Below, piece by piece: positions 13,522-27,400 of a DNA stretch of 64,000 bases; within the stretch, counting starts at the first letter, position 1; each line of letters starts with the position of its first letter. Origin of the DNA: Glycine soja (lineage: Eukaryota; Streptophyta; Magnoliopsida; Fabales; Fabaceae); contig NC_041012.1 of the NCBI RefSeq assembly GCF_004193775.1, positions 8,701,223 through 8,765,222 of the forward strand, given 5' to 3'. The notes beneath the pieces are model-generated. The model made no database searches. It was not told the origin of the DNA and worked only from the letters and a program-made list of their open reading frames with translations. The position numbers and the translations under genes were made by a program.

Positions 13522-13786
13522 AGGTTTAATTTGATTTTATAATTTTTTGAGTTTAATTTAATTCTCTGATTTTTTTAAATTGATTCAATTTGATCCTTTT
13601 GTTTGAATTAAATTAGGAAATATATGTTTTGTGATGATTTAAAATTATTTAGAGACAGCTTTAAATAATCATAAATTATGATTTTTTAATACTATAACCT
13701 AATTTTGACGGTAAGATAAAATTGAATTTTAATTGAAAATTGAAGGATCAAATTTCCAAAAAAAATTATAAAATCAAATTAAATCT
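13522..13786. mobile_element. Foldback MITE-like element
   Basis: The sequence at about 13522-13548 is the near-perfect reverse complement of 13760-13786, with arms of about 27 bp around the core TTTAATTTGATTTTATAA. Weaker complementarity extends on both sides (GATCCTATG near 13473 against GAAGGATCAAA near 13742). This fits a small non-autonomous element. Its superfamily and target-site duplication were not determined. Confidence 0.5.
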
Positions 13787-15793
13787 AAAAAATAAATTAA
13801 AGCACTAAAAATTAATTTAATCAAAATTTAATTTTGAAAGATATCTAAGATAGTCCAATAGGATAAGTGGATCATGATGGTCAAAACAACAAGTATGATT
13901 AGATTTATTATTAAATTATCAAATGGTTGAGATGAGTTACTGGTAATCTGCCCTACCAGTTATTTTTAATTGAATTTATTTTTAGAGCAAAAATTTAATT
14001 TATATGTTTATCCCTTTAAGGTCTTTGTTGTGTGTGGTGGTCCCCAAGCAGGCCGTCGGCATATGTGGTGGAGATGGAAGGAGGCTACGGAGGCAATTGG
14101 AGGTTGAAGAAATCACTGACACCCACATAGTTTGCCACTATCGAGGATGACCATTGTTGACTTCCTTGTTAATCGCTACGAAACAAAGGGCTGCATGGCG
14201 GTGTGAGGGGTCTCGACGTCGGATCCGTGGCGGCGCTACTGGCTAGTGTGCTGGTCTGGTTTTTCTTCGGTTGACTCCTCATGGATTCATCGGTTGATTT
14301 CCTTTCCTCTTCGATTCCACCGCACAACAGCTTCACAAGATTCGTGGCCTTTCGCTTGCATATCATTGTTGGGATAAGTGGAAACTATTATCATGTACGG
14401 AATGCTCTATAAAGATGGTTTGGAATTGTTATTTTTGCTTTGGTGAGAGGTAGAATCGGTGCAAGTGACAGGGTAGAAGGCCCAAACACTGTTAATCTTC
14501 TCAATAGAGACAATTAGACAAATCATGCGCCTTTCCGGTTGGAGACGAAAACTACATCGGCGTAGTCCATTTTAGGCTTCACGGCTACGAGCAATTAATT
14601 TACGGGTCACTTTAAGGGTGCAACAGTCAAAACACACTTAGTTTCAGCAAGGTTATAACTGACAATATCTAGTTTTTAAAAAATAAAAGTGACTGGTAAA
14701 AAATAAAAACATTAAAAAAATAATAACCCTGCATGTCAAATAACACTTAATTTTTTTACTAGTTTTTAGAGTGAATCAAAATTATCTTTTAAAAATAATG
14801 ATTTTATTTTTTTATTTTGGAGCATGATTTTAAACCTATTATCATTATTCAAGACATAAAATTTATTTAATTAGATTTGACTATATAAAAATTATGTAAT
14901 CCAATTGATATTTGAATCAAGAACGTAAAATTATGTAATCTAATTGATATTTGAATCCAAGATCGTAATAAACACAGTGAAAATTACATAAAAAGTTAAT
15001 TAATAAGTAATCGAAATTAAAAATATAACTAAATTTTTTTATTACTTTTTAAACTTATTTTTCACACAATTTTTATTTATTCAAACATCAGTTACCTTTC
15101 ATAATTTTTACATCTTGAATAATCAAAAGTAAATTCAAAATTTCTCTAGAATAAAAAATATCATTATTTTAAAATAATTATAATCACTCACTTTAAAAAC
15201 ATAAAAAATTTAAATTGAGTTTTCTAAAACATAAAAGAAACAAATTGAATATAATCTATCTATTAGTATAGATTCATAACAAAATATGGTAAACTTGATT
15301 ACTTGATCTATCTAGCATGGAAATAAACAATATTAGTGATACAATCCATTTACTATTTATAATACAAATATATGCATTACCCAACCATTATTCTCACTTT
15401 AATTTCTCCACCCATCAACCAATAAATATTTTTAATAAAATAAATATGTTGGGGTTGAATCAGTTCTTGAAAACTCAAAATCCAATTTGAACACTTTTGT
15501 TTCTTAAAAATTTAATTTAATTAAACTCGTGAATCCAATTCAATTTAATTTTTTTGTGTTTGATTCAGGTGTTGAATTATTTGAGTTCACTCAACCCATG
15601 ATCACTCCTATCCAAAATAAAGCACTTCCACATATATTTGGGTCTTATTATCTGTTCAAAAGTGAATGAAAATAACTCGTGTTGCACATTGCATATAACT
15701 TTTATGAATACAAATGATATATAAAAATATAAATTTAAAATATTTTAAAAGATTGTTTTTAATAAAGATAGTTAATATAAAAATTGAAAAACA

Positions 15794-15796
<3 letters not shown>

Positions 15797-15842
<46 letters not shown>
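15797..15842. repeat. TA dinucleotide microsatellite
   Basis: An uninterrupted run of roughly 22 TA units lies in the spacer between VHA-a and the cysteine protease. It is probably highly polymorphic. Confidence 0.95.
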
Positions 15843-15847
<5 letters not shown>

Positions 15848-16370
15848 TTTGAAAATTTTAAAAGTAAATTAAATTGATAGACGGTAAATACGAAGCAAAA
15901 AGAAGAGAAAAAAAATATAAACGTTAAATGATAATTTATTATTATTTTATATTTATATTGAATTTGATTTTTTTTACAGAATTGATTTTAAAATTTTAAG
16001 AAATAAATATTAATTTTTTTAATATAAAAGTTTATATTTGTCACAAAATTAAGAATATATTATTATGTGCGTATAAGTTATCATATTTTTAAGACTTGAA
16101 TTTATTACATAGAAATGGATGTTCCTTACTTTGATCGGGGATTTGGCACTGTACGTCAAAGGTTAACCTCCCACTCATCGTACAACGAGTTGTGATATTT
16201 TGTTAATTGAGCAATTCCTCGTTCATAACATAAAGAGGGTCTAGAACTGTTTAACGTTGCATAGGTTAATTGTTTTGGCACCGCTTTTAAAAAAGAGCAC
16301 CCATTAATGTTTTACAGTAAAAAAGAAAAACAGATAGCAAACACTAAGTTTATGTCAACTATTTAACATC

Positions 16371-18282
<1,912 letters not shown>

Positions 18283-18328
18283 GTTGATGTCGAAAAATTG
18301 AGTGTGGAAAGTGTGGAGTTGGGTTGGT

Positions 18329-18338
18329 TTTTTTATAA
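18329..18338 (-). promoter_or_regulatory. TATA-like box of the cysteine protease
   Basis: Read on the - strand this is TTATAAAAAA, about 50 bp upstream of the start codon at 18282. The position leaves a very short leader, so the true core promoter may lie elsewhere. Confidence 0.4.
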
Positions 18339-18528
18339 CCTAACGGTCAGGCTAAGAATAAGAATAACAGAACGCGCGATTGCTTAGGAGACAGGTAATG
18401 TCTAACACCCAATTGCTACGCGACAACTGCATTTCGCTGTTGCTAATCCGAAAGCCCAATGATCATAAATGGGTCGAACCAGTCCAAACTAATTGGGCCT
18501 TTATTGGACTGGACCCTATAGGAGGGAG

Positions 18529-19633
18529 TTGTTAAATATGCCCCTTTCCCCATTAGTTTTTACCTTTTCCTAGAGGGTTATTCTTCCTACACCTAACAAA
18601 TTTCTTTTACACTCAACATATTTAAAAAAATATAACTTTACCCTTTTTTACTTCTTCTTCGTTCCTTCCTTTTCTCTTTTCTTCGTATAGCCTATAGATT
18701 AACAATCTGTAAGGCACTGTTCATTTGAAATTTTTGGCGCATCCATTAGTATATTTCTTCTCCTTCGCAAAGCTGGTGCTGATATTGTTCGTGGTGTATG
18801 TTTTTTGTTCGTGACTCCTTCCTAGTTTCTCCTCCGGTAGTTCCTTGTTGTCATCCGCAAGTTTCCTTTTCTCTGCTGTCGTGAGTAGCGTTGCGTCGTC
18901 ATTGGTAATTTTTTTTGCCTTCATTTTTTCCATATAGATTGTCAATCCGTATGGTTTATACAAATTATTATTTTGTATGTTCATAAGGATTCCCTCATGT
19001 ATCATACGGATTGTCAATCCGCATGGTTTAACACAATAAAAAACAAAGATGTATGGAAGGAAGGAGAAGGAGGCGTTAATGGTGTCTGGTGTTGCGGCCA
19101 GCAAGGGGGGAAAGGAGGCATCAATGGCGTGGGGAGGGGTGGTGTATTTGATTTTTAATTGAAGGATATTTTAATCTTTTTACTACACTTATTGGGTGAG
19201 TGCAGAAGAAGCTATGATGGGTGCAGGAAGAAATTTCCTTTCCTAAACCAATTTACCCCCTTCCTAGTTCCTCTTTACCGGCAGCGTGTGAAAAACTCGT
19301 GGCCTTTTCCCCTGTCATCACCATTCGTTCCACTTTTCTTTCTTCCTATTCCATTTTTTTTCCACCAAGTTTGAAGCTTTCCAGTTTTTCAACCACACCG
19401 ATCTTCTTCTTGTCACTAATTTAGAGTACAAATCGAAACCGTAGCCATAAGCAAAACACAAGACAATACAGATCGAAATTTTCAGACTCCACACTCCCTT
19501 TATTCTTCACCTCCAAGGTTCCGGAAAGGAATTGAAATTGGGAACGAAATTCTGAGGATGCTTTGGGGAAAATAGTGAAAAAAAAGGGGGGAAAGGAGGT
19601 ATATTTATTAATTTAGTTGGGTATATTTAACAA
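18529..19633. mobile_element. Probable non-autonomous DNA element between protease and Yae1 gene
   Basis: Short terminal inverted repeats are visible: TTGTTAAATATGCCC at 18529-18543 and its complement with one mismatch at 19619-19633. Just inside both ends are CTTTCCCC-type tracts in opposite orientation. The interior holds three related palindromic motifs of the form GGATTGTCAATCC (near 18690, 18940 and 19010). It also has inverted CTTCCTRCACC segments near 18590 and 19220, like those in the element at 40468-41990. No transposase frame is present and no clear target-site duplication was found, so the ends are tentative. Confidence 0.4.
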
Positions 19634-19908
19634 TTGCCTTGACCTAATCCAAAAAAAAAAAACCCTCTCTGAAATTCAGCTTTCCTATTCGAATTCGATA
19701 ACCGAACACCGACGGGTAAAACCTCATCAATCGTTCTTCTTCGACTTTGTTACGTATCTTCTTCCTCTGATCCCTTACCCCTTTATATCATTTCAGGGTA
19801 ATTGTGATTCATATGATTGTTATTGTTATTTTCTGTTTAATTTTTCTCTCTGTTATAAATACTACTACTACTACTACTATCTCTCTTAACAGTTTGTGTG
19901 CGTTGCAG
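19634..19908 (+). promoter_or_regulatory. Probable promoter-proximal DNA, leader and leader intron of the Yae1 gene
   Basis: The start codon at 19909 directly follows an AG preceded by pyrimidine-rich sequence (TTGTGTGCGTTGCAG), which suggests that an intron ends just before the ATG. A noncoding first exon would then end near 19797 at CAG/GTAATTG. A run of ACT trinucleotides sits at about 19860-19879 inside this probable intron. This is read from sequence signals only and is not supported by transcript data. Confidence 0.5.
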
Positions 19909-21032
19909 ATGGAAGGTAGGCTTGCTGAAGAACTTTATGCTGAAAGTTTGCAACTGTCAAAATTAGAACTGACATCCACCAGTGCTGATGATCAAGAAAA
20001 CAAGGCGAACGGTAAGATGTAGTGAGTGAATTGATATGGAGACACTTTTACTAAATGCCAGAAATGATTTACTTTAAAAATTACTCTATACTATAATACA
20101 GAGGCTGCATTGATGATTTAATGATATTGCCGGTTAGTCAAATAATCAGTAATGTATGCGGATAACTCGCTTTTTTTTTATGAAAGGGGCATACACTAAC
20201 ACTAGACGATTCAGTTATTAATATCTGTGTTATTGTTTTTCAGTCTCTTGCTTTAAGGTATCTAATTTTGTGTTATGGTTTTAGATTGTGATGATGATGA
20301 TTTGAGTTTGTGGGATGATTCTGATGACAAGTTGGAGAGCTTGTCGGATTTGGACAGGGAGTGGCAGAGGAGGCATGACCAATTTCATACGGTATGTTGA
20401 CATTCTAGAATTAATTTTCCTCATTTTAGTTTCTAATTTGTTTACCTCTATAATGTGACTACCTATTCATTTTTTTTCTCCATTTTAGATCGGGTATCGA
20501 GATGGTCTTATAGCGGCGAAGGAGGCTTCTGCACAGGAAGGGTTCAATATCGGTTTTAAACAATCGGTCCTTGATGGTTACAGTTGGGGTGTTGTAAGAG
20601 GTGTTACCAGGTATTGTGAGTGGGAAGATATGCAGTTTGTTTGAATTTTAATACTGTTAGTGTTACTGGTTTGCTAATGATTTTTTTAAAATTTTCTTTT
20701 TGGCCATTTGCTTGCTGTGAAGTGCTTTTTCTCATCTTCCACGTCAATTAAAAGCAAGGTTGATTGAAACACAAGAAAAAAGGAATGAATTCCAAGGCCT
20801 GTATGAATCCGTGCATTCTTTGTCAACAACAGATGCCCTCAGATTGTTTAGTAAAGAAATCAAAGCACAAGAAGCTTTGGAACAGAGTGAACACTCAGAA
20901 GTTAGCCATCACACAGCTGGTTTACAAGAGCAGCCTTCCCATGGCTCTCAATTGAGAAGTTATCGTGGACAACTTGAATCTCTGCTTTGTGATTTTCCTG
21001 CCATTGATATTCATTTACCTGAACCAAAATAA
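19909..21032 (+). CDS. Yae1-domain protein (Fe-S maturation adaptor family)
   Basis: Four coding exons (19909-20011, 20285-20391, 20489-20610 and 20723-21032) join in frame to 213 residues. After an acidic stretch (DCDDDDLSLWDDSDD, about 35-49) comes the Yae1 signature from about residue 71. It is a helical segment with regularly spaced glycines: GYRDG, EGFNIGF, DGYSWGVVRG. In yeast, Yae1 with Lto1 acts as an adaptor that brings the Fe-S ABC protein Rli1/ABCE1 to the cytosolic Fe-S targeting complex, and so supports ribosome recycling. That role is known for the family and inferred here. The C-terminal 100 residues are rich in Glu, Ser and Gln and I do not recognise them. The chosen start is the first ATG after the leader splice site and is followed by a well-behaved frame. 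Confidence 0.82.
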
Positions 21033-21902
21033 ATGGTGATCTATAATTGTCAAGTATATTTGGCTTGAGTTACATACGACACTGTTTGTGTTGTTTACTT
21101 CACATCAGAACGTCTTGCTTTTTATCTTGAATTAACACAGAAGAAAAAAAAAACATTTGATCACTACAAATGAGTTTACTGCAGTTTATAGTTTTGAGGT
21201 GCACATATATGGATAAACTATCAACCACAATCTGAATTACAAAACCTCTGCAAGTTAGTATTATTATAGCATTAACCTCAAAACACTTAATTGGAATTAT
21301 TCATTGAACCCAATATTTCACTCGCCATAATCTACAAATTAGTTTACTGCAGTTTATAGTTTTGAGGTGCACATATGTATAAACTATCAACCACAATCTG
21401 AATTACCAAAACTCAACAAGTTAGCATTATTATAGCATTAACCTCAAAACAGTTCATTGGAATTATTCATTGAACTCAATCTAATTCCTGATCGTGAAAT
21501 ATAGAGGAAAATAATAACAAAGTTATATAAAGCACATTTCGTTATATACAAATCTGGAGCATCATTGCTATTAATTATTAACATAAGATGCATCAAAAAC
21601 AAATTAAAGAAAGTAAATGCCAAATTGCACTGAACAAGTTTGAGAAGCAACTCCACATCCTATTCTTGTGTTTCAGTTTCCATGTAAAAGCCACACGACC
21701 CTGCAAGTTCAATTTTCTCCAAGCTTCAAAAAGGAAATGCATAGCAAGTTACTTGTTGCAATAGGTGCTTGCAGATTACTCTTGGTCATGGAGATTGACC
21801 TTTTCTTGGTGTCTTACTCCTTTGATTCCCGTGCAAGATAGCACTTGCTAGAAGGAATCAGAGAAGACCTCTCTATGTTTCTACCTTGGTTGCATGCATA
21901 CA
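21033..21902. other. Intergenic spacer between convergent Yae1 and CaM-binding genes
   Basis: This holds the 3' ends of two convergent genes and a 168 bp-period direct duplication (21174-21480). No other gene was recognised. About 21660-21900 has normal base composition and is probably the 3' UTR of the - strand gene. Confidence 0.6.
21174..21480. repeat. Direct duplication with 168 bp period
   Basis: About 139 bp starting GTTTACTGCAGTTTATAG at 21174 recurs from 21342 with a handful of changes. Both copies end with TTATTCATTGAAC-CAAT. About 29 bp of different sequence separates the copies. It lies in the 3' region shared by the two convergent genes. Confidence 0.85.
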
Positions 21903-24407
21903 TCATCTACACGCTTGAATAGGCCTTGCATGAGCAAAGGGTGAATCATTTATTATACAGGCTTCACATTTGGGCATTGACATTACTGTTTCAAAAGCTT
22001 CAACCAGCAATGACACCTTCCTTTTCCCTGCTGGAGCAAGTTTTGTGACAGCCTGTCTGAGTGCAAAATCAAGCATCCATTCCTCTGCATCTTTTCTTTC
22101 ATCTATCATTTGGTGCTTCAGCTCAACTTTCTCAGGTTCTGGCTCAGCAACCAAGGGCAGGAAATTTGGATTTTGTGGGCTGATCTTTCTCATTTCCTCA
22201 TCCTCTTCCACAGTTCTCTTCCGCTTAGTTCCCCATTGCCAATTCTTGCTTGTGTGCTGCTCTTCACCACCATCTGTACTCAGGAACTTACTACCCTTAA
22301 CTTGATTTTCCTCCAATAATTTCTGCTCCTGAACAATAATGGTGTTTTCCTCAGGCACTTCAGATGAGTGAATTTGGTTCTCTTGGCTAATTCCATCGTC
22401 GTCATCATTCTCTAGCCTTGCATTTCTGTCTTCACAGCTCTCATCAATCTTGCAACTTTCACTAGTCTTGTGGCCTTCACTATTCTCAACTGTCTCTTCA
22501 TCAAGTACCATTGAGACACAACATGCCTCATAATCCACATGTTTTTCATTTTCTCTGCTGTTATGTTCTGCATTTGCCAAATATTGAAATACTTCCTCTG
22601 TCAAAGTAGATTGTTCATACTCGAAACTTGTACCATTGGACAAATAATCTGTTTCTTGAGTCACAAACTTGATGCTTTCACTTGTGTCTTCCAGGACAGA
22701 ATTAGTGCAACAAGGTTGTGCATCAAAACTGGTCCTTTTCTCTTCTTTGGCTTCTTGGAGTGCTTTAACCAGAATGTCTGCATATTGGCTGCTAAAACTG
22801 GTCATTTTCTCTTCTTCAGCTTCTTGGAGTGCTTCTTCAACCAGAATGTATGCATATTGACTGCTAAAAATGTTGTGTAACCGCATTTCAGATATATCAT
22901 GTGAACTCTCTAATAAGGACTCAAGTTTTGAGTTAGTCTCCTCCATTGAGTAGATGGAAGAATCAGTATCGTCCTCATGGTTGAATTCACAGAAGTGTTC
23001 CTCCTCCTCCCAGTCCATATCACTATATTGGGAATTGGACTCGTCCAATTCACTATTATCCATGTGTTCCCCGTCATAGCTAGCCTCATTGCAGTAGCTT
23101 CCTGTACAGGTTTCTTCATGAAACCAGTTAGGTGGGTGGTTTTCATCCCCATCTTCAGCATTTTGTCCTAGATAAAAGCTCCCCTTGATATCTGCTTCAA
23201 TTGCAGCAGCATCAGCAAAGTAGTTTTTGAAATCCTCCTCGAAATTGATCTGAGACTTCGACAGATCATGAGTCACACCTGGAGTAACTTGCTTGACTCC
23301 ATCGTCTTCTGTTGCAAAGCCATTCTCCTCATTTGTAAACTTGATATCTTCTTGTTTCTCAAGGTCTTTGAAAGAGTTGAATTTTCCCATTTCGTCAGCT
23401 CCTTCCCTTTCCTTAGCATAGATTTCAAAAAAGAAATCCATAGCAATTTCTTGTGCCAAGGGAGTGATTGTTGGATTACCTGTATCAGCTTCATCACATG
23501 CAGGTTTTCCATGAAAGACCATTTGCTCACTATAAGAGTCTTTTTTTGTGTCACAGGGGGGCACCTTCCATCTTTGAGGGCTTGCAGCTTCCGGCTTGAT
23601 TTTCTTCTGAGTCTCCAAAAGATGCTTCCTTGCTGACATGAAGCTCTTCAATGGAGGCAAAGGAGCATGACCATGACCATGGCCATGGCCATTAAGAGAA
23701 CAATATGTATATGGGCAAACCTTCATGAGTGAAACTCCCTTAGACTCAGTTCCCCCAGGGTGAAGCATGAGGTACTCGGGGAATTTACAGTCTTTCAAAG
23801 TTGAAGAGCAGGTAGCTCTCTCGGGTGCATTCACATCTTCAAACAGAACTGCTGATGTGAATTCTCTTGAACAAGCTTTACAAGGCTTAAAACTAGGAGT
23901 CTTCGTTAATGTTCTCATTGAATTCAAACTAGATGATCTTGACAATGTTTTTGCTGGTTCTTTGCAAGAAACAAAGCTAGCTTTTGAATTTCTCATGCAT
24001 TTTTGTGGTAAACTCTTGCCATCTGAACTAGATTGGGTATTCCGATGACTAACCGGCAAAAGCTCCTTTTTTGCATATGAACTGCTGGTAGGCTTCATGT
24101 AATTGGGTGACCTTCTGACCAAAGCCTTCTGCTGTTGTGGGGATGCCTCAGCAGTTGGAACATGAAGAGGTGATAGCTTTCTTGGTTGGGATAAGCTCCT
24201 AACTGAAGGCAGTGATTGAGGAGGCTCGAAATCCGAAAGCTGAAATGACCTTGACTTCATCATTTTCTTCACCTTATCAGTTCCTTTGGTTTTGCCATCT
24301 TGATACTGAGAAGAATATGGCTTCAGGTTTGCTAAGCACTTGTCAGATTTGGCATGATCAGCATGGATACCAAGCTTGCTTAGAACCATTCTTTGAACCA
24401 TATTCAA
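21903..24407 (-). CDS. Plant calmodulin-binding-domain protein, single exon
   Basis: One uninterrupted frame encodes 834 residues, mostly low-complexity and acidic or Ser-rich. The conserved part is at the C-terminus, about residues 775-812 (EEWMLDFALRQAVTKL followed by KRKVSLLVEAFETVMSM). It matches the plant-specific calmodulin-binding domain, a basic amphipathic helix region. The N-terminus (VQRMVLSKLGIHADHAKSDK, about 4-23) and a Ser/Pro-rich basic region to about 180 are also typical of this family. A histidine/glycine repeat (GHGHGHGHA) lies near residue 245. Residues about 513-558 contain two copies of an SSQYA-ILV-ALQEA-EEK-TSF unit. Two ATGs occur at the start (MNM); the first was kept. 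Family members bind calmodulin in a Ca2+-dependent way and some affect defence, but the specific role here is unknown. Confidence 0.85.
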   Translation of the reverse strand: MNMVQRMVLSKLGIHADHAKSDKCLANLKPYSSQYQDGKTKGTDKVKKMMKSRSFQLSDFEPPQSLPSVRSLSQPRKLSPLHVPTAEASPQQQKALVRRSPNYMKPTSSSYAKKELLPVSHRNTQSSSDGKSLPQKCMRNSKASFVSCKEPAKTLSRSSSLNSMRTLTKTPSFKPCKACSREFTSAVLFEDVNAPERATCSSTLKDCKFPEYLMLHPGGTESKGVSLMKVCPYTYCSLNGHGHGHGHAPLPPLKSFMSARKHLLETQKKIKPEAASPQRWKVPPCDTKKDSYSEQMVFHGKPACDEADTGNPTITPLAQEIAMDFFFEIYAKEREGADEMGKFNSFKDLEKQEDIKFTNEENGFATEDDGVKQVTPGVTHDLSKSQINFEEDFKNYFADAAAIEADIKGSFYLGQNAEDGDENHPPNWFHEETCTGSYCNEASYDGEHMDNSELDESNSQYSDMDWEEEEHFCEFNHEDDTDSSIYSMEETNSKLESLLESSHDISEMRLHNIFSSQYAYILVEEALQEAEEEKMTSFSSQYADILVKALQEAKEEKRTSFDAQPCCTNSVLEDTSESIKFVTQETDYLSNGTSFEYEQSTLTEEVFQYLANAEHNSRENEKHVDYEACCVSMVLDEETVENSEGHKTSESCKIDESCEDRNARLENDDDDGISQENQIHSSEVPEENTIIVQEQKLLEENQVKGSKFLSTDGGEEQHTSKNWQWGTKRKRTVEEDEEMRKISPQNPNFLPLVAEPEPEKVELKHQMIDERKDAEEWMLDFALRQAVTKLAPAGKRKVSLLVEAFETVMSMPKCEACIINDSPFAHARPIQACR
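22727..22868 (-). repeat. In-frame tandem repeat inside the calmodulin-binding-domain gene
   Basis: Two in-frame copies of about 70 bp lie head to tail. They encode SSQYAYILVEEALQEAEEEK and SSQYADILVKALQEAKEEKR, each ending in TSF. One copy has one extra codon. The repeat keeps the frame open and adds a second short acidic helix. Confidence 0.85.
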
Positions 24408-27400
24408 AAGAAAACAAAATACATAATAAGAGGGAATTTGGAATCAAAACTAGTCTTCCTTTCAGTGGTGGAGTTCAAGCACAAGAAGAAAATAAATCCT
24501 CTTGTGCTTTTGTTTTCCACAAAAGGAAACTCACATTGCAAGGAAAAAGGAGGGACTGCATCCCAGACAACCAGAAAAGGTCTCCCCTCTTGGTTTAATT
24601 TGCTTTGTTTGCAGAATGTTTCTTTCTTGCTTTTTCTCAGTTGCTGTTGGGCAGGTAATGGAATTTGAACAAGGATGATACAAGTGTTTCATGCTGATGC
24701 GTACTAACACAGGGTTAAGGGACCCTTTGTGCTTGAGCATTATAAGTACTTGTAACACCAGAACTCCCCATTTGCTAGTGACTTGTATCTTATATTTAAA
24801 GCATAAAATCGTTGTTGATTTGATTCCTCAGCTTATCCCCCCTTCAAATGACTAAATTACCCTCTCTTTGATTCAGATAAGGAAAACCTTGTGGCATTTT
24901 CTAGGTGACAGATGAAGACATCAAATATTTTTTTCTACTTTGTCATACTTTTGTTCAATGGCAATTAAGTTTTATTAAGGCAGCCTTTTGGTTCACGAAA
25001 TCACCTCAACTGTTTTTTGCTTTCAATCAATTGCTTGTTAATGGTGCTGCATAAATAGATTTATAAGTATTGTGTCATTAAAATGGTAGGTATTTTATCG
25101 AATGGAATGGATGGATTTTGAATAGCTTTTTCAATTTTTTTATGCATAGTAGTCTTCAGTTCGTACAGTGTTGTTGGGTTAGTATTTTATTGAGGAGAAT
25201 AGCAGTTGAAAGTTAAAAGTAGCGAAATTTGCTCAATAAAAATAACAATGAATGGAAAGACTTTTTTTGGTCTACATGAGCGGAAAGACAAATATGTTCA
25301 TAAATTGTAGAAGTTATGGAGGACGCGTGCATCTCCTTGTATATTTTTCCTCATCAATTTTGCCACAATTCACATACATAAAAAGAATGCATGCTATGAG
25401 ATCCTTGTTAATAATATAACAAAATGTATGCACAACAAATTAGTAATATAACTTATATTAACCAATCACTTGTGCTACTCTTATTAATTTGATAACTCAG
25501 CTAACTAGCCAAAGTAGGGTAATAGGATGGGATGGAAGAATGAGGGAAAATATAATACAATTAGGTGCTATCTTTGAAAGAAGAAAAAAAAATGTTTTTT
25601 GCAACGAAAATATGCCATGTAACAAATTGTATAGATAAATTTAGTCTCTTAAGATCTTGTCTGAGTTATATTCTACCACCCGTTTTCTTCAACTTTAGTA
25701 TACCCACTTCCTTCTCGCATTAGGTTTAGAACCTTCCTTGTGTTTAAATAAATGTGCAACTCACATCACATGCAATGTCAGTAGTTGATAATGAATGAAT
25801 AGAACATTTTTCTATAATTCAACGATTAATTAATAAATTTTAGATTCATGATAATTAATAACAATGGTTTCGAAGTTTATAAGTGGCTATAGTTGTTTTT
25901 ATTAAACGAATACAAGTAATCGTGTACTTTAATACTGAGAAATTTGCAATAATTTAAATTAGGTGTAATGCAAGTTTGTCCGTTTAAGAAACATAGTTGA
26001 TAATTGGAAGCATAAGCAATGATCAGGAAGCATGGTGCATGGAAGGGAGGTATGAATTTTTGCCTTTATGAAGTCAGGAAAACAAGTCTGTAGTCGGCGA
26101 AATGGGCTGTCTGTGGGCCCTAAATGGGTCATGGGCCCATCTCAAACTAATCTCTCCGCTCCCTCCAAGATTCAAAGAATGATAAAATAGTAATTATGGT
26201 ATGGACTATGGACCCCAATAAGAAAAAGGTTGAGACTTAAAATCAAATGGTAAGTTATCACCCTAAACAAAAAGGGTAATGCCATCATTAGGATATGGTC
26301 ATTTTATCTTTTATGATCAATCTGATGTAACGAAACGCCACCGACCAGTGTTTGCTCTTAGGTAATTGATAATGATCTTAAAATAAAAAGTAGCTATCAG
26401 AAATAAGGTCAATGAAGATGTTTTTGTGTAGTATTCGAAAATCGTTTAAATCAGTTTGTGGAGAGCATGATCAAAGGTCCTACATGATGTAGTTGGGAAG
26501 GGAAATAAAAGAAAGAAGCACAACTCATGTTTTTTTTATTCGTGGAAAGTATAAAAAGTATAATAATTTACACATATTTATTCAACCAATTCAACTACAC
26601 TAATCTTAACAAGTACCACTATATTCTTGGTGCAGTACTTAACAACTGTTCTATATTATTTACCCATTTGTGTCCTTTTATTTGTAACTCCACGTATATA
26701 TGCTAGGAATATTTTTTGATATATATAATTGCTATTTGTGAAAAAGGTTACTGTTAGAATTGATTTGATATCTTGGCATGAAAAGGTTGCTGAAGACTTC
26801 TCCCGTTAATTATTAAAATAACAATTTTTTAAGGCCGTAAACAAACTGAGATGGCAGTTAAGGAATAGATATTAAACTTCTAGAAAAAATACAGAAGTCT
26901 TGATTAATGATTATTGTATAACCGAAATGTTATCTGTTCAAGAAAAAATATTTTGGGTCATTACCTTTTGGTCTTCCCTGTTCCTTTTAGATGTCTAAAT
27001 TTAATAAATTCTACGTATTTATCCTTTTTTCTAATATTTTTGAATAATTAAAATGCTATAGTAACTAGTAATAAATTATTAGTAAAAAAATAATATAAAC
27101 AATTTCATCGACAATCATTCTCTTTATCACAATAATTAGTTTTTTTAACTGATTATAATTAGTTTGTTATATTTTCTGTTTTAAACATTTAAAAGTAAAC
27201 AAACTGAAAGCACCTTGAAGTCATAGTTTCTTCAAAAAAATAATTTTCCTATTAACTATCCCCATCTTCAATGGCCATATACCGCGTAAAATAATCATTA
27301 ATGTTGATTTAAATATTTTTTGTCATAAAGTCTAAAAATAAAAATACATGGACCCATTCTTCTACAGTATATAATTTTAATTTGAATTTGAAAGATGGAG

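Larger units (their letters stand above)
12766..16370. other. Intergenic DNA between VHA-a and the cysteine protease
   Basis: The first roughly 200 bp is the probable 3' UTR of VHA-a, with AATAAAT near 12940 as a possible poly(A) signal. A foldback element is at about 13522-13786. About 14020-14640 is a local GC-richer island with GTGG-rich and CGGCG-rich sequence, not recognisable as a gene; it may be a transposon interior. The rest is AT-rich and includes a long TA run at 15797-15842. The last 300 bp or so before 16371 would be the 3' UTR of the protease on the - strand. Confidence 0.5.

Noticed and set aside
14169..14366. 65-codon - strand frame in the GC-richer island
   Set aside because: Too short and featureless. 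No start context, homology or neighbouring exons support it.
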